This document shows, in pieces, positions 8,381-18,140 of a DNA stretch of 64,000 bases. The stretch comes from Bradyrhizobium erythrophlei (GTDB lineage Bacteria; Pseudomonadota; Alphaproteobacteria; Rhizobiales; Xanthobacteraceae), in the NCBI RefSeq assembly GCF_900142985.1, contig NZ_LT670849.1, forward strand, positions 4,666,501-4,730,500, read 5' to 3'. Made by a program: the position numbers and the translations under genes. Below the pieces are notes generated by a model. It had not been told where the DNA came from and did no database searches. It saw only the letters and a list, made by a program, of their open reading frames with translations. How positions within the stretch are numbered: the stretch's first letter is position 1; every line of letters starts with the position of its first letter.

Positions 8381-9340
8381 TTACGCCAGCCGCCGTACCG
8401 GCTCGCTCTTGAACCAGCCGTCGATGCCTTCGACCATCTGATTGTAGTGGGCGATGAAGGTTTCCTGCGTGACGTAGCCGAGATGCGGCGTCAGCACGAG
8501 GTTGTCGAGTTTGCGGAACGGATGGTCGACCGGTAGCGGCTCGACCGAGAACACGTCGACCGCAGCGCCCGCGATCTTGCGCGCTTTCAGCGTCTCCAGG
8601 AGCGCCAATTCATCGACAATCGGACCGCGCGCGCTGTTGACGAGGAAGCTCGTCGGTTTCATGCGGGCGAGGTCGGCGGCGCCGACCAGACCGCGCGAGC
8701 GGTCGCTCAGCACCATATGGATGGTGATGATATCGGCGGTCGAGAACAGCTCTTCCTTGGTGGCGTAACCGACGCCGACTTCCTGGCAACGTTCCTTGGT
8801 GAGGTTCGGGCTCCAGGCGATCACGTTCATGCCGAACACTTTCGCCATCGCCGAAACCTTGGCGCCGAGTTTGCCCAGGCCCAGCACGCCGAGCGTCTTG
8901 CCGTCGATTTCGATGCCGACATGCTTCTGCAGATATTCGCCGGCATGCATGCGGGCGTTCTCGCGGCCGATATTGCGGGTCAGTTCCAGGATCATGCCCA
9001 TGGTGAGCGCCGCGGTCGGATCGCGCGGCCAGTGGGTGCCGCAGACGACGATCTGCTTGTCCTTCGCGGCCGCCAGGTCGATCGAATTGTTGCGCATGCC
9101 CGAGGTAATCAGGAGCTTCAGTTTGGGCAAAGCGTCGAACATGGCGCGCGGGAACGGCGTGCGCTCGCGCATCGCCAGGATGACTTCGAAATCCTTCAGC
9201 GCGCTGACGGCGGCTTCCGGCGAAGCAAACGGCTGGCTGAAGACGGTGATATCGACGCGATCCTCGACTTTGGACCAGTCAGCGACCTTGAGCGAGAGAT
9301 TGAGGTAGTCGTCGAGAATTGCACAGCGCAGCCGCGTCAT
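8381..9340 (-). CDS. D-2-hydroxyacid dehydrogenase family protein
   Basis: The 319-aa NAD-dependent D-isomer-specific 2-hydroxyacid dehydrogenase has the Rossmann motif LGLGKLG, the substrate Arg in NSARGPIVDE, and the catalytic His in LTPHLGY near the end. Family members interconvert 2-hydroxy and 2-oxo acids; the substrate here is not predictable. The start was set at MTRLRCAILDDY (9340), the usual family N-terminus, 36 nt inside the longest frame. Confidence 0.88.
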   Translation of the reverse strand: MTRLRCAILDDYLNLSLKVADWSKVEDRVDITVFSQPFASPEAAVSALKDFEVILAMRERTPFPRAMFDALPKLKLLITSGMRNNSIDLAAAKDKQIVVCGTHWPRDPTAALTMGMILELTRNIGRENARMHAGEYLQKHVGIEIDGKTLGVLGLGKLGAKVSAMAKVFGMNVIAWSPNLTKERCQEVGVGYATKEELFSTADIITIHMVLSDRSRGLVGAADLARMKPTSFLVNSARGPIVDELALLETLKARKIAGAAVDVFSVEPLPVDHPFRKLDNLVLTPHLGYVTQETFIAHYNQMVEGIDGWFKSEPVRRLA

Positions 9341-9513
9341 GGTCAGGTCCACTTCTGAGTATGGACGGCGCTCCATCGGCGCCGCCTCTTTGGAAGGCGC
9401 GCATGGTTGCGCGGCGCGCCCGTTCAGGCAAGCGCCACAGCTATCAAAATGTGGTCGGAGGACGGGGGTGTTTGCGCGTTACCGGCGGCTTCGGTCGGCC
9501 GGCGAGGGCGAAC

Positions 9514-9717
9514 TCAGTTGGCGCGGCGAAGGGCGGCCGCCTGCTTGGCGCGGCAGGCCGGGCCCGGACCGCGCATGTAATGAAGTTCAGGGCGGTAGGG
9601 GTCGAGCGCCTTGGCGAAGAATGCGCTGAAGAAGGCGAGCAGGCCGGCGAAGGGATGGCTCTGTCCGTCGCGGCGGGCTGCCGGGGAGCGAATGGAAACC
9701 GAATCGATGATCGCCAT
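9514..9717 (-). CDS. small hypothetical protein (67 aa)
   Basis: The ATG at 9717 is preceded by CAGGATT at suitable spacing. The protein has a hydrophobic segment (FAGLLAFFSAFFAKAL) and a basic, Ala-rich C-terminus. It may be a membrane-associated microprotein; there is no family assignment. Confidence 0.45.
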   Translation of the reverse strand: MAIIDSVSIRSPAARRDGQSHPFAGLLAFFSAFFAKALDPYRPELHYMRGPGPACRAKQAAALRRAN

Positions 9718-9980
9718 GACGAATCCTGTCTTTTTTCCGGCGTCTTCTGACCCATTGGACGCCTCCTTGTGGCGTCGGGTTCGAGTTTCGGTCGCAACTT
9801 ATTAAAAGAAGGTTTCAATTGTCCGGATCCCGTGTTCCTACCGGGACCCAACAGGCGGGACTGGTGAACAGAGGGAAAACCCGGGCCGGTCCGGCTCGGA
9901 CGGTTGCCCTTTGGGGCCTGCGCCGCTACATGACGGCCAAGCTAAACATCCTTAAAAATCTCTTGATTCCAGGGGCCTCG

Positions 9981-11633
9981 ATGGCGCGCCAATTCGTCTA
10001 TTTCATGCAGGGTCTGTCCAAGACCTATCCGCCGAACCGCAAGGTGCTGGATAACATCCATTTGTCGTTCTACCCCGACGCCAAGATCGGCGTGCTCGGC
10101 GTCAACGGCTCGGGCAAATCGACCCTGCTCAAGATCATGGCCGGGCTCGACAAGGAATATACCGGCGAGGCCTGGGTCGCCGAGGGCGCCCGCGTCGGCT
10201 ACCTCGAGCAGGAGCCGCACCTCGACGCCACCAAGACCGTTCGCGAGAACGTCATGCTGGGGGTTGCCAAGCAAAAGGCGATCCTCGACCGCTACAACGA
10301 GCTGGCGGTCAACTATTCGGAAGAGACCGCCGATGAGATGACCAAGCTGCAGGACGAGATCGAGGCCGCCGGCCTCTGGGATCTCGACAGCAAGGTCGAC
10401 CAGGCGATGGATGCGTTGCGCTGCCCGCCCGACGATTCCGATGTGACGAAGCTGTCCGGCGGTGAACGCCGCCGCGTCGCGCTCTGTCGGCTGCTGCTCG
10501 ACCAGCCCGAACTGTTGCTGCTCGACGAACCGACCAACCATCTCGACGCGGAATCCGTGTCATGGCTGGAAGGCCATTTGCGCAACTATCCCGGTGCGAT
10601 CCTGATCGTGACCCACGACCGCTACTTCCTCGATAATGTCACGAGCTGGATCCTTGAACTCGATCGCGGCAAGGGCATTCCCTACGAGGGCAACTATTCG
10701 TCCTGGCTGGTGCAGAAGCAGAAGCGGCTCGAGCAGGAAGGCCGCGAGGAGGCCGCGCATCAACGCACACTGGCGCGCGAACAGGAATGGATCGCGGCTT
10801 CGCCCAAGGCGCGCCAGGCCAAATCCAAGGCGCGCTACCAGCGCTACGAAGATCTGTTGAAGCAGGCGTCCGAAAAGCAGACCCAGACCGCGCAGATCAC
10901 GATTCCCGTGGCCGAGCGTCTCGGTCAGAACGTGGTCGATTTCGAGGGGCTCGTGAAAGGCTATGGCGACCGCCTCCTGATCGACAATCTCTCCTTCAAG
11001 CTGCCGCCCGGCGGCATCGTCGGTGTGATCGGCGCCAACGGCGCCGGCAAGACCACGTTGTTCCGCATGATCACGGGTCAGGAGAAGCCGGACGCCGGCA
11101 CGATTGCGATCGGCGAGAGCGTGCATCTCGGCTATGTCGACCAGTCGCGCGACGATCTCGAGGCCAAGAAGACCGTATGGGAGGAAATTTCCGGCGGCAA
11201 TGAACTGATCCTGCTCGGCAAGCGCGAGGTCAATTCACGCGGCTATTGCTCGTCGTTCAACTTCAAGGGCGCGGACCAGCAGAAGAAAGTCGGCGCGCTC
11301 TCCGGCGGTGAACGCAACCGCGTGCATCTGGCCAAGATGCTCAAGTCCGGCGCCAACGTCTTGTTGCTCGACGAGCCGACCAACGACCTCGATGTCGATA
11401 CGCTGCGCGCGCTCGAAGAGGCGCTGGAGGATTTCGCCGGCTGCGCCGTCATCATCAGCCACGATCGCTGGTTCCTCGATCGCATCGCCACCCACATGCT
11501 TGCCTTTGAAGGCGACAGCCATGTCGAATGGTTCGAAGGCAACTTCCAGGACTATGAGAAGGACAAGATGCGCCGGCTCGGCCAGGATTCCGTCATCCCG
11601 CACCGGGTGAAGTACAAGAAGCTGACGCGGTAG
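9981..11633 (+). CDS. ettA: energy-dependent translational throttle EttA (ABC-F)
   Basis: The 550-aa protein has two ABC cassettes. Walker A motifs are GVNGSGKST and GANGAGKTT, signatures are LSGGERRRV and LSGGERNRV, and the Walker B regions are [12 protein letters not shown] and [11 protein letters not shown]. The inter-domain linker (about 245-320) is charged and helical. There are no TM segments. Length and motifs fit EttA, which binds the ribosomal E site and gates translation according to ATP/ADP ratio. The ATG at 9981 gives the canonical MARQFVY N-terminus. Confidence 0.95.
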   Translation: MARQFVYFMQGLSKTYPPNRKVLDNIHLSFYPDAKIGVLGVNGSGKSTLLKIMAGLDKEYTGEAWVAEGARVGYLEQEPHLDATKTVRENVMLGVAKQKAILDRYNELAVNYSEETADEMTKLQDEIEAAGLWDLDSKVDQAMDALRCPPDDSDVTKLSGGERRRVALCRLLLDQPELLLLDEPTNHLDAESVSWLEGHLRNYPGAILIVTHDRYFLDNVTSWILELDRGKGIPYEGNYSSWLVQKQKRLEQEGREEAAHQRTLAREQEWIAASPKARQAKSKARYQRYEDLLKQASEKQTQTAQITIPVAERLGQNVVDFEGLVKGYGDRLLIDNLSFKLPPGGIVGVIGANGAGKTTLFRMITGQEKPDAGTIAIGESVHLGYVDQSRDDLEAKKTVWEEISGGNELILLGKREVNSRGYCSSFNFKGADQQKKVGALSGGERNRVHLAKMLKSGANVLLLDEPTNDLDVDTLRALEEALEDFAGCAVIISHDRWFLDRIATHMLAFEGDSHVEWFEGNFQDYEKDKMRRLGQDSVIPHRVKYKKLTR

Positions 11634-11643
11634 GGGGCGGCGT

Positions 11644-13482
11644 CTACAATCCGCGGCCGGAATTTGCTTCTAGCGGGTTAGAAAGTAGCGCCGTCAATTC
11701 AGTCCGCACACGATCCAAAACGCTGCCGTATTCGCGCGTTTGCGACTGCCGAAACAGACGCATGGTCGGGTACCACGGATTGTCGTCCCGATGAAGCAGC
11801 CAGCGAAAGTCCGGCGTGTACGGCAGCAAGATCCATGTTGGCCGGCCGAGAGCTGCGGCGAGGTGCGCGACACTGGTGTCGACCGTGAGCACCAGATCGA
11901 GACAAGACACGAGCGCAGCGGTCTCGGCGAAATCGGTCATATGCTCGGAGAGATCGACGACCTCTCTCCTCTCGCGGAGAAAATCGGCATCCTGCGGCCG
12001 CGGGTTGTTTTGCAGGCTGACGAACGTCGCATCGATATCGAGAATGCGAGACATTGCTTGCAACGATATCGACCGGTTTTGGTCGTTCCGATGTTTCGGA
12101 TTGCCGGACCAGGCTAACCCGATCCGCAATCTCTCATGCGGGCCCAGACGGCTTTCCCAGGTTCGTACCCGGTCTGCATCGGGAGAAGGCAAATAGCTTT
12201 CGCAGGCCGGCACATTGTCACGCGTCGTCCTGAACGCCAGCGGCAGACTGTCGATGGGGATATGAAAGTCGAATGGCGGCAGCGCAGTCCCCGGCAACTT
12301 CGGCAGACATAGCGAAACGCCCTGCAATCGCGAAAGCAGCGGACAGAGCGACGGTTCGACCACGAGGATGACGCGGGCGCCGCGGGATGCGAGCAGCGGC
12401 ACGTAGCGTGCGAACTGGATGACGTCTCCCAGTCCTTCGTCCTGACAGACGATCACGGTCTTGCTGGCGACGGATTCTGCCCCAAGCCACATCGGGCCGG
12501 AGAATTTAGGATACGACTCCACTAGCGCTGGAATTCTCCAGCGTACCTCGCGCCCGCTCCAGCCTGCTTCGAAATTTCCTCTCAACATCTGGAGCAAGGC
12601 AAGATTCCAGGCCGCTTCGGCGTAGTTCGGATCGGCCGCTATGGCGCGCTCATACATTGCTTCCGCTTCGTCGAAACAATGGAGTTCGGTCAATACCGCC
12701 GCTTTGTTGGCGAGCGGTCTCGCCTGATCCGGCTTGATCTGTAGTGAGCGCTCGTACCAGATCAGCGCTTCGTCCCGCCGTCCCAACGCATGAAGCGCAC
12801 CGCCATGGTTGTTGCAGACGTCGGCGCTGGCGGGATCCAGCTTTATGGCACGCTGGCTATCGGCCAGGGCTTCCTCGAACCTTTTCATCTCCCGCAGAAC
12901 GAGACTGCGCATTTGGAGCGTCAAGGCGTGATCCCCCAGCAACTCCAGGCTTTTGTCGAAGAAAGGAAGGGCTTCCTCGAAGCGTCCCAATCCGTGAAGA
13001 ATATATCCTGCCTTGCACGCCGCATGGCCATTCCGCGGATCGAGCGCCAGCGTATGCTGGAAACAGAGAAGGGCGTCCTGCGAACGGCCAGCCTCGATGA
13101 GGGCATCGCCCATTTGCCACCAAAGCATCGCGTCGCCGGGCGCTAGCCCAACGGCCTTGTCGAATACCTTGATCGCCTCATCAAGCCTGCCCGATTTCGC
13201 GAGTGCCGTCCCCAAGGTCGTCAGATATTGCGCTTTTGGATCTTTCCTGATCGCACGTGACGCCCACTCGACGGCATGATCGAACTGACTTGCTTCCATA
13301 TGCGCGACGGCGATCAGGTTCATGGTCTCCGGATTTTCCGGATCCATTGCCAGGGCCTGCTGGCAGCCGAGATGCGCGTCCAAAAAACGTCCAGCAAGGA
13401 TGTGCCGGATGATGGCAGCGTGAAGCACTGCGATCGCGTGTGCTTGGCGGTCGCCCTTCTTGGTTTTGATCTTGTTGGCCAC
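11644..13482 (-). CDS. TPR-repeat protein with GT9-like C-terminal domain
   Basis: The protein is about 612 aa. Roughly residues 15-330 are tetratricopeptide repeats (repeated A....G....A...... and LDP patterns). The C-terminal part resembles a heptosyltransferase/GT9-like fold, with LGDVIQFARYVPLL, LRIGLAWSGNPKHRND and VDTSVAHLAAALGRPTW. Such fusions are frequent in Bradyrhizobium; the acceptor is unknown. The frame is open to 13770, but residues before the GTG at 13482 do not look like TPR; that GTG is chosen although no strong SD is visible. The 319 bp up to the next gene hold nothing else recognisable. Confidence 0.82.
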   Translation of the reverse strand: MANKIKTKKGDRQAHAIAVLHAAIIRHILAGRFLDAHLGCQQALAMDPENPETMNLIAVAHMEASQFDHAVEWASRAIRKDPKAQYLTTLGTALAKSGRLDEAIKVFDKAVGLAPGDAMLWWQMGDALIEAGRSQDALLCFQHTLALDPRNGHAACKAGYILHGLGRFEEALPFFDKSLELLGDHALTLQMRSLVLREMKRFEEALADSQRAIKLDPASADVCNNHGGALHALGRRDEALIWYERSLQIKPDQARPLANKAAVLTELHCFDEAEAMYERAIAADPNYAEAAWNLALLQMLRGNFEAGWSGREVRWRIPALVESYPKFSGPMWLGAESVASKTVIVCQDEGLGDVIQFARYVPLLASRGARVILVVEPSLCPLLSRLQGVSLCLPKLPGTALPPFDFHIPIDSLPLAFRTTRDNVPACESYLPSPDADRVRTWESRLGPHERLRIGLAWSGNPKHRNDQNRSISLQAMSRILDIDATFVSLQNNPRPQDADFLRERREVVDLSEHMTDFAETAALVSCLDLVLTVDTSVAHLAAALGRPTWILLPYTPDFRWLLHRDDNPWYPTMRLFRQSQTREYGSVLDRVRTELTALLSNPLEANSGRGL

Positions 13483-13801
13483 CGGCGAGCTCAGCGGTTT
13501 ATGGTAGGAATTGTATGCCAGCAGGCGGCACAAAGCGCCGCTCGGCGACCGCCGGATGACGACAGCACAAATCCGGTCGTGATTGCTTGTCTCGCTGGCT
13601 AACCCGCATCGATTGTTGGCGCCGCTTGCTCGAATTGACCGATTCGAATCATTTCCAAGGCGACTATCGGTCAATATTTCTCGAAATACAATTCGACGTC
13701 GAGAGCGTGATGGGCCGCACCAGTCATGGATTTGCCGCTGATGATCGTGCTTATATCCACGCTCCGTCACGATATCTCGATGTGGAATATCCCGACATCA
13801 A

Positions 13802-15043
13802 ATGCGACAGAACCGGATCACCAGACTAGCAGTTGCGCTGGCTTTCGCTGGGTTCTTTGGGATGTCGATACTTCCCACCCGCGCCGCGTCCGATCCCGCC
13901 TTTACACAGTTCATCGCTTCGCTGTGGCCTGAAGCGCAGGCGCAAGGCGTGTCGCGCGCGACGTTCGATCGCGAGACCGCGGGCCTCGAGCCGGACTACA
14001 AGCTGCCCGACCTGATCCTGCCGGGACGGCCCGCCACAGGCGCGCCGTCGCAGGCCGAATTCGTGCAGGTGCCGGCCGACTACATCAAGGAAGCGTCGAT
14101 CGCGCGGCTGGCGGCCGAGGCCCAAAAGCTGATGGCGAAATATCGCAGCGCTCTCGACGGCATCGAAAAGCAGTTCGGCGTGCCGGCGCCGATCGTGCTC
14201 GCGATCTGGGGCCGGGAGACCGATTTCGGCCGCTACACTTTGCCATATGACGGCGTGCGCGTGCTGGCGACGCAGGCCTATGTCGGCCGCCGCAAGGATC
14301 AGTACCGCGACGAATTCATCTTAGGCTTGAAACTGATCAATGACGGCGAGGTCACGCGCAAGGATTTGCGCGCCTCGTGGGCCGGCGCGACCGGGCTCAC
14401 GCAGTTTTTGCCCTCGGAGTTCTACAAGCATGCCGTCGATTTCGATGGCGACGGCCGCAAGGACATCTGGCACTCGGTGCCGGATGCGCTGGCGTCGGCC
14501 GCCGAGCAACTCGTCAACAAGGGATGGCAGAGGGGCGTGCGCTGGGCCTATGAAGTCACGCCGCCCGCCAACACTGACTGCACATCTGGTGTGCCGGAGG
14601 TGACGAAACCGCTTCGTCAATGGCTGCGCGAAGGCTTCGTGCCGGTGCGCGGGCAACGGTTGAGCGCGGCCGAGCAGGCGGAGGAGGCTTCGCTGCTGCA
14701 GCCGGAAGGCGTTTATGGCCCGTCATTCCTGACCACGAAGAACTACTTCGTGATCAAGGAGTATAATTTCTCCGATCTCTATGTGCTGTTCGTCGGCCAT
14801 CTCGCCGATCGCATGGTGGCGCCGCTTCCCTTCGCCACGCCGTGGTCGGCATCGACGCAGCTGCGCACCAAAGACGTCGAGGCGATGCAGCGCCATCTGA
14901 CGCGCATCGGCCTCTATGCCGACAGGGTCGACGGCAAGGCCGGCATGAAGACGCGCTCGGCGGTCGGCGCCTATCAGAAACAGGCAGGGCTCACGGTGGA
15001 CTGCTGGCCGAGCGAGGCGGTGCTGCGCTCGCTTTCGCGATAG
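13802..15043 (+). CDS. lytic murein transglycosylase, MltB/GH103 type
   Basis: The 413-aa protein has a signal peptide (about 1-28, ending PTRAAS), a GH103 lytic transglycosylase domain and a C-terminal peptidoglycan-binding domain (about 345-410). The catalytic Glu lies in AIWGRETDFG. ATGLTQFLPS and DGRKDIW are typical of the family. It cleaves the glycan strand with 1,6-anhydro product formation in the periplasm. The IS1182 element inserted 138 bp after the stop. Confidence 0.93.
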   Translation: MRQNRITRLAVALAFAGFFGMSILPTRAASDPAFTQFIASLWPEAQAQGVSRATFDRETAGLEPDYKLPDLILPGRPATGAPSQAEFVQVPADYIKEASIARLAAEAQKLMAKYRSALDGIEKQFGVPAPIVLAIWGRETDFGRYTLPYDGVRVLATQAYVGRRKDQYRDEFILGLKLINDGEVTRKDLRASWAGATGLTQFLPSEFYKHAVDFDGDGRKDIWHSVPDALASAAEQLVNKGWQRGVRWAYEVTPPANTDCTSGVPEVTKPLRQWLREGFVPVRGQRLSAAEQAEEASLLQPEGVYGPSFLTTKNYFVIKEYNFSDLYVLFVGHLADRMVAPLPFATPWSASTQLRTKDVEAMQRHLTRIGLYADRVDGKAGMKTRSAVGAYQKQAGLTVDCWPSEAVLRSLSR

Positions 15044-15216
15044 CGTTTTCGAGCGAAGCCTGCCCTCGGACTTGATCCGGGGGTGGGTACCGGTTCGCGT
15101 GAAGAAAACGCGTCAAACAAAACTAGCGTTTTAGAGCAGGCCTTTCAGAAACCTCCGGCAACAAAAAACCCGGCCATTTCCAGGCTGTGTGAGAACTGGG
15201 GCAAATCAGATAGAGA

Positions 15217-15245
15217 GGCCGCATCATTAATGATGCGGCCTTTTT
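15217..15245 (+). terminator. terminator-like palindrome in IS1182 left end
   Basis: A perfect 24-bp palindrome (GGCCGCATCATT and its complement) is followed by TTTTT and then at once by the transposase ATG at 15247. It could stop transcription entering from the host side and, if transcribed, would occlude the ribosome-binding region. Confidence 0.75.
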
Positions 15246-15246
15246 C

Positions 15247-16659
15247 ATGCGCTACATTCGAGGTGGGGACCGTAACCAGGCGAGTTTTTTGCCGGCACGG
15301 ATCGATGATTACGTTGCCGCTGATGCGGCGGTGCGGGTAATCGATGCCTTTGTTGAAGGTCTCGATATGTTCGGGCTCGGCTTGGTTCGAGCGACACCGG
15401 CGGTGACCGGGCGGCCCGGCTATGACCCGCGCGATCTTCTGAAGCTCTATATCTACGGGTACCTCAACGAGGTTCGTTCGAGCCGCAAGCTGGAACGCGA
15501 GTGCCGGCGCAATGTCGAACTGATGTGGCTGTTGGGGCGGCTTGCCCCCGACTTCAAAACAATTGCGGACTTTCGGCGGGACAATGCAGCCGGGATCGTA
15601 GGGGCATGCCGGGCCTTCGTGCTGTTCTGCCGCGAGCAGGGACTATTTGCGGCCCGTCTGGTGGCCCTCGACGGTTCGAAGTTCCGGGCGGTGGCGAGCG
15701 CCAAGCGGATTATGGGCGAACGCAAGGTCGCCGAAGAGGCCGGCCGGATCGATCAACAGATCGCGGCTTATCTTGCCAACCTCGACAGCATCGATGCGGG
15801 CGAGCGGGCCGATAGCGATGCGGAACAAACGGCTGCGGCTCTCCAGGCTCTCAGGGCACGCCGCACCGACCTTGATGCTCTGGCGGCGCGACTTAAGGCG
15901 GAAGATCGGACTAGTCTTGTAGAAGGTGAGCTCGATGCGCGGCCGATGGGTAAAGGGGCAGGCTCCAAGCCTCCTTCCTACAATGTCCAGACGGCGGTCG
16001 ATGCTGCGACGGGGCTGATCGTCCACCATGAGGTTACAACCGAACCCACCGACAACCGGCTGCTCCATCCGATGGCCAAGGCGACGAAGGATGCGGTGGC
16101 GGCCGATACGCTCACGGTGGTGGCGGACGCTGGCTATTCGAACGGAGCAGACGCGGCAGCCTGCGAGAACGATGGCATCACGCCTTGTGTGCCAGCGAAC
16201 CGGGCCGTCAACAATCAAGGCGACTTCTTCGACCGCACGGCCTTCATCTATGAGCCGCAAACCGACAGTTTTCGTTGTCCGGCGGGCCGAACACTGGTGC
16301 GCAAGCAAATCCTCACCAGAAAGCAGAGCGTCTTGTATATCGCCGACGATTGTTCGGGTTGCGCGCTCAAGCCGAGATGCACCCGCGTCGAGCGCCGCTT
16401 CGTTCAAAGACACCTTTACGAGGACGCGCTTCAATGCATGAATGCCCGCGTCGAAGCCGATCCACACCTCATGCGGCAGCGGCGATGCGCGGCTGAACAC
16501 CCGTTCGGAACCATCAAGCGGATGACGGCTGGCGGCAGGTTCCTCACCCGAGGCCTTACCAACGTCAAGACTGAAGCCGCCCTCAGCGTTCTTGTCTACA
16601 ACATCATGCGGGTCATCAATCTCATCGGCTCGCAAAGCCTCAAGATTAGGCTCGCCTGA
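15247..16659 (+). CDS. IS1182-family transposase
   Basis: The 470-aa transposase appears intact. The N-terminal domain has the family opening (RYIRGGDRNQ..., DDYVAAD..VRVIDAF). A DDE catalytic core follows with LDGSKFRAVAS and VVADAGYSNGAD, and a C-terminal Cys-rich region and HPFGTIKRM. The ATG directly follows the T-tract of a palindrome, leaving no SD; initiation may be weak or depend on transcripts that start inside the hairpin. Confidence 0.95.
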   Translation: MRYIRGGDRNQASFLPARIDDYVAADAAVRVIDAFVEGLDMFGLGLVRATPAVTGRPGYDPRDLLKLYIYGYLNEVRSSRKLERECRRNVELMWLLGRLAPDFKTIADFRRDNAAGIVGACRAFVLFCREQGLFAARLVALDGSKFRAVASAKRIMGERKVAEEAGRIDQQIAAYLANLDSIDAGERADSDAEQTAAALQALRARRTDLDALAARLKAEDRTSLVEGELDARPMGKGAGSKPPSYNVQTAVDAATGLIVHHEVTTEPTDNRLLHPMAKATKDAVAADTLTVVADAGYSNGADAAACENDGITPCVPANRAVNNQGDFFDRTAFIYEPQTDSFRCPAGRTLVRKQILTRKQSVLYIADDCSGCALKPRCTRVERRFVQRHLYEDALQCMNARVEADPHLMRQRRCAAEHPFGTIKRMTAGGRFLTRGLTNVKTEAALSVLVYNIMRVINLIGSQSLKIRLA

Positions 16660-16812
16660 CCCTAAAAATTAAAAAAAGAGGCCCCGGATCACCGCAGCCT
16701 CTCGTTTCCACACAGCCTGATTGTCCGGGGCTTTTTCATTTGCGCTCATTCCCCACCCACTGAGGCGGCCTTCTCCTTGAGCTAGCAGACTGGAACCGAT
16801 AGCTTCAGCGCC

Positions 16813-16998
16813 ATGCTGGGGGAATCTTCAACGAAGCAATTGATCGGGGCCGTTATCGTCGCTGCGGCGGCTGGCTTCCTAGTTTATTTCGGATCGCTCT
16901 ATGTGGTCGATCACTGGATAACGCCGCGTGACACCAACGATCCGCTCGTCAAGCAACGCGGCTTGAAGTTAGAACAGGCTCCGGCTCTAGCGAAATGA
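16813..16998 (+). CDS. small membrane protein (61 aa)
   Basis: The protein has one TM helix (about residues 9-31), followed by VVDHWITPRDTNDPLV and a short charged tail. No strong SD. It is the first gene after the IS1182 right end. It is probably a genuine microprotein; function unknown. Confidence 0.5.
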   Translation: MLGESSTKQLIGAVIVAAAAGFLVYFGSLYVVDHWITPRDTNDPLVKQRGLKLEQAPALAK

Positions 16999-17023
16999 AA
17001 GAAGGTAACCAACCGAAGCGGCC

Positions 17024-17149
17024 TTATTCATCCCAAATGCGCTCGCCGCACCTTTCGCATTTGAAAAGACGAATTGTCTTTCCCTGCTCGGAATCGAGAA
17101 ACTGATGGCTAAGTTTAAGGGCGGCAGCACACGCCGGGCAATGAAGAAA
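17024..17149 (-). pseudogene. zinc-ribbon microprotein remnant without start codon
   Basis: The minus-strand frame encodes about 41 residues with CPAC near the front and CERCGERIWDE at the end, a two-knuckle zinc-ribbon pattern. A stop codon lies directly upstream of the first codon and no ATG, GTG or TTG occurs in the frame before the domain, so the start seems lost. Confidence 0.4.
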
Positions 17150-17455
17150 TCAATCTCGATCTTGCACCACCGTGTTTTGGTTTTCGTGCATGCCCGAACC
17201 CTATCGTTCCAGCGCTAAGTTCAGAATTTGGACGTTTGTTCCTAAAAGTGGGATTAGGACATCTCCAAAACTCAGAGGGCACTACGGTTTTCAGAACCGG
17301 CTACGGGGGTCGCAGGCCAACACCGCTCCCCGGTGCAGCCGACCACGGGCCCCACTTCGTGCGGGCCATTTCGTTGCGCCCATCATCCCCGATGGTGGGT
17401 TCGCAGGAACGATCTGTCCGGCGCCGGCTTACCTCCTATACGTCTGGAGGATTCC

Positions 17456-17566
17456 ATGCGGCATATGACCCGGGAGCGGCTTACTCGAAACGTCGTGGGA
17501 GCGATGGTAGCGATGGTGCTGGCCACCGGCGCATTGTTCGGCGTCGCACGCCATTTCGCGGGCTGA
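17456..17566 (+). CDS. tiny single-TM protein (36 aa), family copy A
   Basis: The ATG at 17456 follows a strong TGGAGG site. The peptide starts MRHMTRERLTRNVVGAM and ends ATGALFGVARHFAG, with one TM helix. A homologue is encoded at 46605-46718 on the other strand; the shared pattern is RLTR.V.GA......T.ALF..ARHFA. The conserved ARHFA end and good SD in both support a real gene. Function unknown. Confidence 0.7.
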   Translation: MRHMTRERLTRNVVGAMVAMVLATGALFGVARHFAG

Positions 17567-17582
17567 ACCGGAGCCTTAGAGC

Positions 17583-17831
17583 GTGTCAGCCCTCACCAAC
17601 AAGCCGTGGAGCGCCGAGGAGGATGCCGCCCTGCTGTCGTTAAGAGCGGCCGGCCTGAAGTGGCACGCCATCGCCAAACGGCTACGGCGGACGGAATCTA
17701 GCGCCGTCAGCCGGGCCGCAAAGTTGCGAGCTGAGCAGACGCGCCATCACCGTGCCGGGACCTTACTTGAGAGCACACAAACCGATTACGGTAAGCACGC
17801 TGCCCCGGATCGCCGTCAGGGCGAAGACTAA
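17583..17831 (+). CDS. SANT/Myb-like DNA-binding microprotein (82 aa)
   Basis: The N-terminal half has the pattern PWSAEEDAALLSLRAAGLKW, IAKRLRRTESSAVSRAAKL, which resembles a short SANT/Myb helix-turn-helix. The remainder is polar and possibly disordered. The GTG at 17583 lies 16 nt after the stop of the 36-aa gene, so the two may be cotranscribed. A DNA-binding role is inferred. Confidence 0.65.
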   Translation: MSALTNKPWSAEEDAALLSLRAAGLKWHAIAKRLRRTESSAVSRAAKLRAEQTRHHRAGTLLESTQTDYGKHAAPDRRQGED

Positions 17832-18140
17832 CCAGAAGGTATCAAAGAGGACACCAAAAGAATATCGGCGGGGGCTTTTCCATCCGAAGAAAACCAACGG
17901 CGGGCGCTGCCAGTTCCGTGACCGCGAAACCGTTCAAACTGTCGAACTTTCGCGTGAACCAGACCACGTTCGGCACGAGTTCGAGCAAAAGATTTTGGCG
18001 GCGAGAAAGTTTACGCCACCGACATTAGGCGCGCTCGCTGTCCGCAAGCGCAGGCTATGGGGGCAGAGTCGTCAGTTGCGCTTTTCTTCTTAGGAGAACT
18101 CGCCCCGGTGCCCGGGCTTTTTGTTTTGCGCGGGCACTCG

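Larger units (their letters stand above)
15181..16719 (+). mobile_element. IS1182-family insertion sequence, complete copy
   Basis: The 1539-bp element is bounded by CAGGCTGTGTG (15181) and its inverse CACACAGCCTG (ending 16719). It contains one transposase gene. The left flank ends AAAAAACCCGGCCATTTC and the right flank begins ATTGTCCGGGGCTTTTT, so the insertion splits the two arms of a terminator-like hairpin. No clear longer target duplication was seen. A near-identical copy ends at 536. Confidence 0.93.

Noticed and set aside
1..16719. Composite transposon formed by two IS1182 copies in direct orientation
   Set aside because: The enclosed genes are ordinary core functions, and each copy seems to have its own terminator-like target site, so independent insertions are simpler.
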